This document shows, piece after piece, positions 7,013 to 14,483 of a DNA stretch of 35,328 nucleotides (its first letter is position 1; every line of letters begins with the position of its first letter). Origin of the DNA: Clostridiales bacterium (GTDB taxonomy: Bacteria; Bacillota; Clostridia; Peptostreptococcales; Anaerovoracaceae). Below the pieces are notes generated by a model. That model was not told where the DNA came from. It did not search any database and was given only the letters and a program-made list of their open reading frames with translations. The position numbers and the translations under genes were made by a program. The DNA is taken from positions 1 to 35,328 of the forward strand of contig JABZIP010000012.1 of assembly GCA_015258265.1 (NCBI GenBank), given 5' to 3'.

Positions 7013-8536
7013 CTATTCTCCTTCAATTTCCAGCAGCTTTTCAATCATGCTCTCTATCGTAGCTTTTTCAGATACATATATATTCATACCGTATTGCTTC
7101 GCTGCACTTGCCGTTTTTTCACCGATACACAGTGCATTCACCTTGCTGAAATCAATATCCTTAAATATCCTTGTAAAGCTATGTACCGTCGAAGCACTGG
7201 TAAATGTTACATAATCTATTTCTTCTTCATCGTAATTTATCGGTATCATGTCAGCGTAGTTGTAGTCAACCGTTTCATAAAACGGCACATCGTCATATTC
7301 TACATTTGCAGCATCGAGTTCCTCGTTTATGTCAGGATCTGCACATGTACCCCTTGCAAGCAGTATGGTGCTTCCTTCGTATAATTTTCGTGTAGTGCTT
7401 CTGACCAGCAGCTTGCCAAGTTCTCGACCGCTATATATTTCTGGCATAATAGTAGCGTTTAATCCATATCGTCCAAGTGCAGCTCTCGTAGCCTCTCCAA
7501 CAACTGCAAAATTGATTGCAGCCAATTTACGAAGCTCTCCGCCGAGGGACAAAAATGTCTTAAAAAATGCATTAACACCGGCAGCGCTTGTGAATACTAT
7601 CAATTTTCTGCTGTCAATCTCGGTAATAATCTTCTTCATCTCTTTGTTGATAGGAAGAGGTCTTGTTTCAATAGTAGGAAGTACCACAACCTCCGCACCG
7701 AGCCTGCTAAGCTCATTTATCATATTGCTTGCCACATCTGCCGGCCTTGTAACTGCAATTTTGAGTCTTCCAAGCGGTCTTGACTCCGCCCAACTAAATT
7801 TTTCCGACAGCGTGCAAACATCTCCAACTATGATAATTGCAGGCGTAGGCAAATTTGCTTCTTCAACTTCTCTTTCCAAATTTGCCAGGTCGCTCACAAC
7901 CCTGCGCTGGTGCGCGCGAGTACCTTGCGACAGGCACGCCGCCGGCGTTGCCGGCGGCATGCCTGCCTCGGCGAGACCTCGGCAAATCTGTCCAATGGCG
8001 GATTTGCCCATCAAAAATACCAGCGTCCCGCCGAGGCGCACCAGCGCTTCGTAATCAACATCCGCTTCTTCGTCGGATTTCGTATGCCCCGTTATGATAT
8101 GAAGCGACGAAACGAAATCCCTATGCGTTACAGGAATACCGTTGTAAGCGGGTACCGCTATTGCAGATGTTATCCCCGGTACGATTTCAAACTCAATACC
8201 GTTTTCAACGAGCAATTCAAGTTCTTCTCCGCCTCTGCCGAACAAAAACGGATCGCCGCCTTTTAACCTTACGACTTTTTTCCCTTCTTTCGCTTCGTTT
8301 AACAATATTTCATTTATCTTTTCTTGCGGAACTGCATGGTTTCCCGCAACCTTGCCCACGAATATGTTTTTCTTTCCTTTCGGAATCATTCCCAAAACGC
8401 CCTGTCCGACGAGCTTATCGTAAACTATTGTATCGCATTCTTCTATCAGTTTCTTTGCTTTAATCGTGAGCAGTCCTGCATCTCCGGGGCCCGCTCCTAC
8501 AAGCCAAACCTTACCCATTTTCTTCTTTGCTTTCAT
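7013..8536 (-). CDS. cobA-hemD: Uroporphyrinogen-III C-methyltransferase / uroporphyrinogen-III synthase fusion
   Basis: The N-terminal part (about 1-245) is the SAM-dependent enzyme that methylates uroporphyrinogen III to precorrin-2. The C-terminal part (about 255-507) is uroporphyrinogen-III synthase, which closes the tetrapyrrole ring with D-ring inversion. Seen: VGAGPGD at 13-19, RLKGGDPFLFGRGGEE at 90-105, VPGITSA, and GIPVTHRD in CobA. The HemD part opens at LKIAVTRP and carries FTSAAGVNAFF and a late FTSASTVHSF. The ATGA overlap with the hemC stop indicates coupling. An internal ATG at 8518 is a possible start nearer the usual CobA N-terminus. Residues 164-211 are encoded by an unusually GC-rich, palindromic patch, but the protein stays collinear with the family and no frame is broken. 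CobA-HemD fusions are known in Clostridia. Confidence 0.94.
   Translation of the reverse strand: MKAKKKMGKVWLVGAGPGDAGLLTIKAKKLIEECDTIVYDKLVGQGVLGMIPKGKKNIFVGKVAGNHAVPQEKINEILLNEAKEGKKVVRLKGGDPFLFGRGGEELELLVENGIEFEIVPGITSAIAVPAYNGIPVTHRDFVSSLHIITGHTKSDEEADVDYEALVRLGGTLVFLMGKSAIGQICRGLAEAGMPPATPAACLSQGTRAHQRRVVSDLANLEREVEEANLPTPAIIIVGDVCTLSEKFSWAESRPLGRLKIAVTRPADVASNMINELSRLGAEVVVLPTIETRPLPINKEMKKIITEIDSRKLIVFTSAAGVNAFFKTFLSLGGELRKLAAINFAVVGEATRAALGRYGLNATIMPEIYSGRELGKLLVRSTTRKLYEGSTILLARGTCADPDINEELDAANVEYDDVPFYETVDYNYADMIPINYDEEEIDYVTFTSASTVHSFTRIFKDIDFSKVNALCIGEKTASAAKQYGMNIYVSEKATIESMIEKLLEIEGE
7904..8047. repeat. GC-rich patch with nested inverted repeats inside cobA-hemD
   Basis: Within an AT-rich gene, about 145 bases are rich in G and C and contain four inverted repeats. 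The outer arms GCGCTGGTGCGC (7904-7915) and GCGCACCAGCGC (8036-8047) are exact reverse complements. The second pair is GCCTCGGCG (7965-7973) with CGCCGAGGC (8029-8037). The third is GGCAAATC (7981-7988) with GATTTGCC (8001-8008). A near-perfect 16-bp hairpin has arms 7931-7946 and 7950-7965, with one mismatch and a three-base loop. The reading frame continues through it with conserved CobA residues. Confidence 0.8.
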
Positions 8537-9414
8537 CCTATTTTACCTCTAAACCCGACAGCCATCGCTTCCGCAATTTTTTCAGCGTTCAATACGTCGC
8601 CTACTATCGTTTCCCTTATACATTCACCGGTTTTTTCGTTACTATAAAATCCGCTAAATCTGACTTCTGTTCCTGCAATATTCGCAAATGCTCCGATTGG
8701 CGATGTGCAGCCCCCTTCAAGAGCTTCTACAAATTTTCTTTCCGCTAGCGCCGCTCTTTTCGCATCCGTATCGTTTACAGCGTCAAGAAAATCGTAATTT
8801 TCACCTGCCCTTGCCTGTATTGCGAGTATTCCTTGACCTGCCGCAGGAACCATTTCATCTTCTGTAAAGACTCTGATTCTAAGTTCATTAAGTCCTAGTC
8901 TTAGTATTCCCGCATATGCAAGCAAAATCCCTGAATATTCGCCGTCTGCAAGTTTTTTTAACCTTGTTTGCAAATTACCTCTAACGCTTTTAACTTCGAA
9001 ATTCGGATAAAGACTCCTTACCTGAAGCTCTCTCCTCATGCTCGATGTGCCAAGCGGCAACTTGCCGTTCAGCTCATTTCCTTCGCCAAATACGAGAACA
9101 TCAAACGGATTTTCTCTCTTGCCAAATCCCACAAGCGGTATATCTTTTGATATTTCCATAGGCAAATCCTTTAGGCTGTGTACCGTCAAATCAACTTTTT
9201 CATCCAAAAGCGCTTTGTCGAGTTCCTTTACAAAGAGTCCCTTTCCGCCTATTTTATCAAGTCGTTTGTCCAATATTTTATCACCTGTGGTTTTCATTGT
9301 TATCAATTCAAATTCGATTTGCGGATAAATCTTTTTTATTTTGTCCAGTATCAAATTTGTTTGAGCAACCGCAAGCTGACTGTCTCTACTGCCTACTCTT
9401 ATTTTTCGTCCCAT
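8533..9414 (-). CDS. hemC: Porphobilinogen deaminase (hydroxymethylbilane synthase)
   Basis: HemC joins four porphobilinogen units into hydroxymethylbilane, the substrate of HemD, which is encoded next in the operon. Seen: RVGSRDSQLAVAQT at 6-19, VHSLKDLP with the catalytic Asp at 83, GTSSMRRELQ near 122-131, SVRGNLQTRL, and the cysteine that anchors the dipyrromethane cofactor in ALEGGCTSPIGA (Cys236). The frame could open further upstream at 9546, but the extra 44 residues match nothing in the family. The ATG at 9414 has GGGAGG eight bases before it and gives the usual HemC N-terminus and 293 residues. It overlaps the cbiJ-sirC gene by 16 bases. Confidence 0.95.
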   Translation of the reverse strand: MGRKIRVGSRDSQLAVAQTNLILDKIKKIYPQIEFELITMKTTGDKILDKRLDKIGGKGLFVKELDKALLDEKVDLTVHSLKDLPMEISKDIPLVGFGKRENPFDVLVFGEGNELNGKLPLGTSSMRRELQVRSLYPNFEVKSVRGNLQTRLKKLADGEYSGILLAYAGILRLGLNELRIRVFTEDEMVPAAGQGILAIQARAGENYDFLDAVNDTDAKRAALAERKFVEALEGGCTSPIGAFANIAGTEVRFSGFYSNEKTGECIRETIVGDVLNAEKIAEAMAVGFRGKIG

Positions 9415-10715
9415 TGATCCGCCTCCCTTAGCAATTTCCTTATATTTTCGGCAGCTATTCGCGAAAGCCTGTGATTTCTGCCTTGCGCAGTAATACCGCA
9501 CACCAAATCCTTGTGTACGGCAAGTCCTGGAAAATAAAAATCGCAAAGCTCCATATCATCCGCTACATTTACGATTTTGCCGAGCGCCTTAGCTTTTTGG
9601 GCAACCTCGGCATTTACAGTCTTGTTGTTTGTCGCCAAAATAAAAATATCCGCTTTTTCGATATCCTGCTGCTTAATCACTCGCTCACAAAGCAGCACAT
9701 TCTGCGCACCGCTTTTTTCAACCAACTCTCGTACTTCATTCGAAATTTCGGCTGCAACGATATTCAGCTTGCAATCAAAATCCAGCAGTGCCTTAATTCG
9801 TCTTTTGGCGATTCTTCCTGCGCCAAGTACGCAAACTTCTTTGCCGCTTATATCAAAAAACATAGGAAAGTGCGTACACTTACGTTCTTCTTCACATTCG
9901 CAGTTTTCCTTAAAGGCAGGGAATTCTTTCGGCTCTTTCGAATTATCTTTGTTTTCAACAGCTATACCGAACTTTTGCAACATTTCATCAAAGCTCAAAC
10001 CTTTTTCATCATCTCTACCTACGACAATCAGCTTTGCCCCCGCTTCCTTTGCCGCTAAATACTTTTCGTCTGCGCCGCCCGCTTTTCCGGTATCCTTGGT
10101 TACCAAATATTTGCAATCGTACTGTTTCAGCATAGCAACATTTAAATCCTTGCTGAAAGGGCCTTGCATACATATAAGATTTTTGCCGGAAAATCCGTTC
10201 TGATTGCACTCCTCCACGACATTACTGAGCGGCAACACCCTTGCGAATAGTTTTTCCGTATTTTTCTGCAACTCCGAGTAAGCAGAAAGTTCCTTGCTTC
10301 CTATCGCAAGAAGTACATTGCCCTCTACCTCAGTCAAGTATTTCACAACCTCGGCAGTACTATCGAGCAATACATAATCATCTCCCGAAAATCCCGTCTT
10401 TTCGCGAAGCATTCTCAAATACTCAATTTTGCTTTTTTCTGCCGCTTTTTTAATATTCTCAGATACGATTTTCGCATACGGATGTGTAGCATCTATTACA
10501 TAATCAAAACCTTTGCTCATCAGCAAAGTCATATCATTTTCGTCCAACCTGCCCGATTTTATATAGCACTTTTCACCCGACAGCTTCTCCTTCTCCAGCA
10601 CCTCTTTGCCATATTCCGTAGCAACGCACACCGTAATCTCAAAATCATTGCGCTCTTTCAATTTTTCCACCAGCTTTCGCCCATCGCTGGTGCCTGCAAA
10701 TATCAATAATTTCAT
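9399..10715 (-). CDS. cbiJ-sirC: Fusion: cobalt-precorrin-6A reductase (CbiJ/CobK) + precorrin-2 dehydrogenase (SirC)
   Basis: Two enzymes appear to be joined in 438 residues. Residues 1-250 look like CbiJ/CobK, the NAD(P)H-dependent reductase acting late in the corrin pathway: LLIFAGTSDGRKL at the start, DATHPYA at 75-81, MQGPFS near 183-188, and TKDTGKAGG near 206-214. Residues 281-438 look like the NAD-dependent precorrin-2 dehydrogenase that makes sirohydrochlorin: PMFFDISGK, the Rossmann motif LGAGRIAKRR from 297, ATNNKTVN, NVADDMELCDFYFP near 383-396, and GRNHRLSRIAAENIR. The second part stops early compared with bifunctional Met8/CysG proteins and probably lacks the chelatase domain. 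The linker carries three cysteines (272, 274, 280). The ATG is eight bases after hemA. I judge the domains sound by motif and the fusion unusual. Confidence 0.85.
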   Translation of the reverse strand: MKLLIFAGTSDGRKLVEKLKERNDFEITVCVATEYGKEVLEKEKLSGEKCYIKSGRLDENDMTLLMSKGFDYVIDATHPYAKIVSENIKKAAEKSKIEYLRMLREKTGFSGDDYVLLDSTAEVVKYLTEVEGNVLLAIGSKELSAYSELQKNTEKLFARVLPLSNVVEECNQNGFSGKNLICMQGPFSKDLNVAMLKQYDCKYLVTKDTGKAGGADEKYLAAKEAGAKLIVVGRDDEKGLSFDEMLQKFGIAVENKDNSKEPKEFPAFKENCECEEERKCTHFPMFFDISGKEVCVLGAGRIAKRRIKALLDFDCKLNIVAAEISNEVRELVEKSGAQNVLLCERVIKQQDIEKADIFILATNNKTVNAEVAQKAKALGKIVNVADDMELCDFYFPGLAVHKDLVCGITAQGRNHRLSRIAAENIRKLLREADQWDEK

Positions 10716-10723
10716 AAAAATTC

Positions 10724-12025
10724 CTAATGTCGCAAGCTCTTTCTCATACCCGATTTTTTAAGTGCCTCCAAACTTGCATCTCTATTTTTTTCATCTAACT
10801 CTTTTAATGTTTCAAAAACCAGTTTTGTTATCACTTTGTTTCCTGCGTGCAAAACGCTCTTAATTTTTTCTTCTTCAAGTTTTTCCGTCTTGCCGATAAA
10901 ATTCAGTCTTTCTCTAAAATCTTCTTCGAACAGTTCAATTACTTCCTTAATTTGCGGAAGATTATCACGAAATTCCATCCACTCAATGAACTCGGTAACA
11001 TAATTTTCGATAATCTTCTTCGCTTCGAGCAGCACTCCCGAATTTTCCGCTTCGCCTTCTGTGCTTCCTATGCTGTCTATATCGTACAATACAACTCCGT
11101 CTTCGTATCCTATGGCGGCATCTATATCTCTAGGTACTGCAAGGTCAAAGAAATACTGACTTTTTTCACCAATTCTGTTTTCCTTGAAATTACCAAAATT
11201 TATACGGTTGTTTTCCAAAAATTGTTTTTGCGTAATCGTGTAATGCGGACTGATTGTGGCACTCACCACCACTTGATTCTGCGGTACTTGAGCCATTCTT
11301 TCGTCATATGGCAGCATCTTGCAGCCGGCAGGCATTATCGAACTCTGCTCATCGTCCTTGTGCATTTTTCTTCGAAGCGTCATAGACACATCCGCCCCGA
11401 CATTTACAAGCGCATTGGCGACAAGTTTTCCCATTTTCCCGTTTCCTATAACAAGGCATTTAAGACCTGCAAGTTCCAACCCGTCCTCCCTCAGCTTCGA
11501 AATAATGCTTGTTGCGGACGACGGTCTGACAATTTTTAAGCTCAGTCTGGTTTTGACATCCTTGCCTGCCGCTACGGCAATCTGAAACAATCTATCAAGC
11601 TCAACGCCCATAGTTTTTGCTTCTCTCCCCAGATTTAATGCATCTTTCACCTGTGATATTATCTGATCTTCACCGAACAGCTTGGAATTAAGACCGCAAG
11701 CAACCTGTAATATGTGTTCAACTGCACCTTCTCCGTGCCTGATTGCAAAATAAGGTGAATATTCCTCTTTCTTCACACCGCGAAGCGAGCAAAAAATTTC
11801 CTCAAGCATTTCGCTTGGCTTCATTAAATGTTTATATTTTCGTTCGTCCTCGGCAATCCAAAGTTCTGTTCTGTTGCAAGTTGAAATCAATACGCAACCC
11901 TCCAAGTTGTATCCTTCTTTGATTGAAATAGCTGCTCTCTGCGCCATTTTGCGAGTGCACGAAAAACGCTCTCTATATTTTAGAGGGGCTTTGCTGTGAT
12001 CGATGCCTATCATACTAATTTGCAA
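10724..12025 (-). CDS. hemA: Glutamyl-tRNA reductase
   Basis: HemA reduces Glu-tRNA with NADPH to glutamate-1-semialdehyde, the first committed step of tetrapyrrole synthesis by the C5 route. Seen: IGIDHSKAPLKYRE at the N-terminus, the catalytic cysteine in LISTCNRTELW (Cys50, the same number as in E. coli), GLNSKLFGEDQIISQVK, the NADPH-binding VIGNGKMGKLVANAL, and a C-terminal helical dimerisation region. The start is a TTG at 12025, seven bases after GGGTGA inside the end of cbiL. The nearest ATG, four codons on, has no ribosome site at the right distance. Length is 433. It follows cbiL by three bases. hemL and hemB, needed for the next steps, are not in the window. Confidence 0.95.
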   Translation of the reverse strand: MQISMIGIDHSKAPLKYRERFSCTRKMAQRAAISIKEGYNLEGCVLISTCNRTELWIAEDERKYKHLMKPSEMLEEIFCSLRGVKKEEYSPYFAIRHGEGAVEHILQVACGLNSKLFGEDQIISQVKDALNLGREAKTMGVELDRLFQIAVAAGKDVKTRLSLKIVRPSSATSIISKLREDGLELAGLKCLVIGNGKMGKLVANALVNVGADVSMTLRRKMHKDDEQSSIMPAGCKMLPYDERMAQVPQNQVVVSATISPHYTITQKQFLENNRINFGNFKENRIGEKSQYFFDLAVPRDIDAAIGYEDGVVLYDIDSIGSTEGEAENSGVLLEAKKIIENYVTEFIEWMEFRDNLPQIKEVIELFEEDFRERLNFIGKTEKLEEEKIKSVLHAGNKVITKLVFETLKELDEKNRDASLEALKKSGMRKSLRH

Positions 12026-12028
12026 TTT

Positions 12029-12730
12029 CTATTCACCCTTTTCTTCATCTTTCACCAGTAATACTGAGAAATATCCCGCATTTTCATCAATTTCATCAAG
12101 GCTTCTAAACACCCGTTCTCCCTCCATTCCGCAGCGCTCTACCATTTTTACGCTTTGAGGTTTTGACATATTTTGTATTATATTTTTCACCCTGCCTATT
12201 TGCTTACCGCTCTTCATTAAAATCTTTGTTCCCGGTAACTTTATTGCTTCTTCAAATCCTGAATACGACGCAGGTATTACATGAAGCATTTCTCCCGCTT
12301 CCGTAAGGCTCTCATTCAGCCTCGCGGCTACTGCACAAAACGAGGTGATTCCGGGTATAATCTCAGTTTCAAATCCCATAGCCGCAATTCGCTTATGTAT
12401 GTATATATAAGTTGAATAAACAGTAGGATCTCCCAATGTCAAAAATGCTACAGTCTTTCCATCCTGCAACCATTTCGCTATTTTGTCCGCGGCAATATCG
12501 TGATTTTTTTTGAGCTCAGCCTCATTACGAGTCATAGGCATATCGAGCTCTTCTATTCTCTTTTCATCAATATCCGAAACCGCACCTTTTGCAATGGTAT
12601 AAGCAACATTTACACTCTGCCCCGATGCCGGTATTGCAATTATATCCGCATCTTTTATGACCTTTACCGCTTTCAATGTAAGCAGCTCAGGATTTCCAGG
12701 TCCAACGCCTACTCCAAATAACTTTGCCAT
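12029..12730 (-). CDS. cbiL: Precorrin-2 / cobalt-factor II C20-methyltransferase
   Basis: This SAM-dependent methyltransferase adds the C20 methyl group to (cobalt-)precorrin-2 in cobalamin synthesis. Seen: FGVGVGPGNPELLTLKA at the N-terminus, the SAM-site stretch FLTLGDPTVYSTY near 95-108, EIIPGITSFCAVAARL, and ILMKSGKQIGRV. The 233 residues are typical of CobI/CbiL. The CobI/CbiL-specific TLGDPTVYST motif separates it from other corrin methyltransferases. The ATG has GGGAGG at good distance. It is the first gene of the nine-gene run and lies behind a candidate promoter at 12761-12789. The remaining corrin-ring genes must lie elsewhere. CbiJ two genes downstream supports the cobalamin role, although precorrin-2 is also shared with the siroheme branch. 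Confidence 0.92.
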   Translation of the reverse strand: MAKLFGVGVGPGNPELLTLKAVKVIKDADIIAIPASGQSVNVAYTIAKGAVSDIDEKRIEELDMPMTRNEAELKKNHDIAADKIAKWLQDGKTVAFLTLGDPTVYSTYIYIHKRIAAMGFETEIIPGITSFCAVAARLNESLTEAGEMLHVIPASYSGFEEAIKLPGTKILMKSGKQIGRVKNIIQNMSKPQSVKMVERCGMEGERVFRSLDEIDENAGYFSVLLVKDEEKGE

Positions 12731-12760
12731 ATACGCCTCCCATAATTAAATAACATATAT

Positions 12761-12789
12761 ATTTTAATCTATTTTTGCAAAAATTTCAA
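12761..12789 (-). promoter_or_regulatory. Candidate promoter of the cbiL-hem-valS-folC-mnmA run
   Basis: On the minus strand TTGAAA (12789-12784) and TAAAAT (12766-12761) are spaced by 17 bases, about 30 bases before the cbiL start. I see no cobalamin riboswitch or T-box in the short leader. Confidence 0.65.
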
Positions 12790-12830
12790 GTATGCTCACA
12801 GCAAAAAAGCCTGTTTAAAGCTCTAATTTA

Positions 12831-12859
12831 TTGACAAGCCGCACTATAAACAGTATAAT
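12831..12859 (+). promoter_or_regulatory. prfC promoter
   Basis: TTGACA (12831-12836) and TATAAT (12854-12859) are both perfect consensus with a 17-base spacer. They lie 32 bases before the prfC start. This is the strongest promoter match in the window. Confidence 0.9.
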
Positions 12860-12890
12860 TTCTTCTAGCATTAAAACAAAGGAGATTGTA

Positions 12891-14483
12891 ATGTCTACAA
12901 ACTTAGCAAGTGAAGTACAAAAACGCAGAATATTCGGTATCATTTCCCATCCTGACGCAGGTAAAACCACGTTGACAGAGAAACTTTTGCTACACGGCGG
13001 TGCTATTCGCGAAGCCGGAACGGTAAAAGGTAGACACAATTCTAAATTTTCAACATCCGACTGGATGGAAATAGAAAAGCAGAGAGGAATATCTGTAACA
13101 TCATCTGTAATGCAATTTGAATACTCGGGAAAAGTTATCTCTATTATGGATACACCGGGACACAACGACTTCGGCGAAGACACATATCGCATACTTACTT
13201 CCGTAGACAGCGCCGTAATGGTAATTGACGGTGCAAAAGGTGTAGAGGCACAAACAAAAAAATTGTTCAAAGTTTGCAAAATGCGTGGAATTCCGGTATT
13301 TACATTCATAAACAAAATGGATAGAGAAGCTATGCCGCCTATAGATGTGCTGGCAGAGCTTGAAGATGTTCTTGGGATACCGTCAGTAGCTGTAACATGG
13401 CCAATCGGCTGCGGTATGAATTTCCAAGGAATATACGATAGAACAAAAAACGAAGTTCACCTTTATAAAATAGGTAAAACAATCAAACTTGGCGATAAAG
13501 GTGTCTTTGGAAATGAACTTGAAGAATTTCTAACTCAAAACAACTTAAACTCACTTCGCGACGATATGGAGCTTCTGGACGGAGCGGGAAACGATTTTGA
13601 TTTGGAGAAAATTTCAAGCGGAAACCTTTCCCCCGTTTTTTTTGGCTCTGCTTTGGCAGACTTTGGAGTTCTGCCGTTTCTCGAGCACTTTTTGAAGCTA
13701 TCCCCTGCGCCGTCAAGTAGAAAAACTACAGACGGTCAAATAAGTCCAACCGACGAAGACTTCTCCGGTTTCATATTCAAAATTCAAGCCAATATGAACC
13801 CTGCGCACAGAGATAGAATTGCTTTTTTGAGAATATGCTCAGGTACTTTCAACAGAGGTATGAGCGTCAACCTTACAAGAACAGGCAAAAGCATTAAAAT
13901 CAACCAGTCAACTCAGCTACTTGCCAACGAGCGGGAAACGCTCGATACCGCATATGCAGGAGATGTAATCGGAATTTACGATACCGGCAACTACCAAATC
14001 GGGGATACTTTGACTACGAAAAAAGAACCGATATTTTTTGAGCCTATGCCTACATTTCCGCCCGAACTGTTTGCCCTTGTCAGTCCTGTAAACAGCATGA
14101 AAGCCAAACATTTCCAAAAAGGTGTAATGCAGCTCGCACAGGAGGGCGCTGTTCAGGTTTATCACACAAAATATAACGAAATCATAATCGGCGCCGTTGG
14201 TGCTTTGCAATTTGAAGTATTTGAATACAGACTCACAAACGAATACAATTCCAACATCCGCATGGAAAACCTCGATTTCAGCATAGCTTGCTGGATCAAA
14301 AATACAGATATCGAATACGTGGAAAACAATCTTGACTCGCGCATCAAACTGGTATTTGACCATTTCGAGCGACCTATACTCCTGTTTCCGAATTCATTTA
14401 CATTGAATTACTTTACGCAAAAGCACAAGGACATCGAACTTGTTGAGGCTCTATCTGTAAATTCAACCTTTAACGGCGAGTGA
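12891..14483 (+). CDS. prfC: Peptide chain release factor 3
   Basis: RF3 is a translational GTPase that removes RF1 and RF2 from the ribosome after peptide release. Seen: the G1 loop SHPDAGKTT at 19-27, switch residues in KQRGISVTSSVM, G3 DTPGHNDFGED, G4 NKMD, and the RF3-type VTWPIGCGMNFQGIYD insert, followed by domains II and III. The frame is open 20 codons upstream, but that stretch contains the promoter itself. The ATG at 12891 has AAAGGAGAT directly before it and gives 530 residues, close to the E. coli protein. The last 21 bases overlap the 3' end of gpmI on the other strand, and no terminator is visible between them. Confidence 0.97.
   Translation: MSTNLASEVQKRRIFGIISHPDAGKTTLTEKLLLHGGAIREAGTVKGRHNSKFSTSDWMEIEKQRGISVTSSVMQFEYSGKVISIMDTPGHNDFGEDTYRILTSVDSAVMVIDGAKGVEAQTKKLFKVCKMRGIPVFTFINKMDREAMPPIDVLAELEDVLGIPSVAVTWPIGCGMNFQGIYDRTKNEVHLYKIGKTIKLGDKGVFGNELEEFLTQNNLNSLRDDMELLDGAGNDFDLEKISSGNLSPVFFGSALADFGVLPFLEHFLKLSPAPSSRKTTDGQISPTDEDFSGFIFKIQANMNPAHRDRIAFLRICSGTFNRGMSVNLTRTGKSIKINQSTQLLANERETLDTAYAGDVIGIYDTGNYQIGDTLTTKKEPIFFEPMPTFPPELFALVSPVNSMKAKHFQKGVMQLAQEGAVQVYHTKYNEIIIGAVGALQFEVFEYRLTNEYNSNIRMENLDFSIACWIKNTDIEYVENNLDSRIKLVFDHFERPILLFPNSFTLNYFTQKHKDIELVEALSVNSTFNGE

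Noticed and set aside
7904..8047. Inserted mobile element or pseudogene in cobA-hemD
   Set aside because: No frame break, no target-site duplication and no length gain against CobA; the residues in the patch are the ones the family has.
9415..9546. N-terminal 44-residue extension of HemC
   Set aside because: It lies wholly inside the cbiJ-sirC gene, has no family match, and the ATG at 9414 has a strong ribosome site.
12731..12830. Cobalamin riboswitch or T-box before cbiL
   Set aside because: The leader between the candidate promoter and the start codon is about 30 bases and has no B12-box or T-box sequence.
12831..12890. Longer prfC start
   Set aside because: The upstream codons coincide with a perfect promoter, so they cannot be translated from it.
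12815..13315. Minus-strand open frame of 166 codons opposite the prfC 5' end
   Set aside because: It is antisense to well-conserved RF3 sequence, has no ribosome site and shows no recognisable protein motif.
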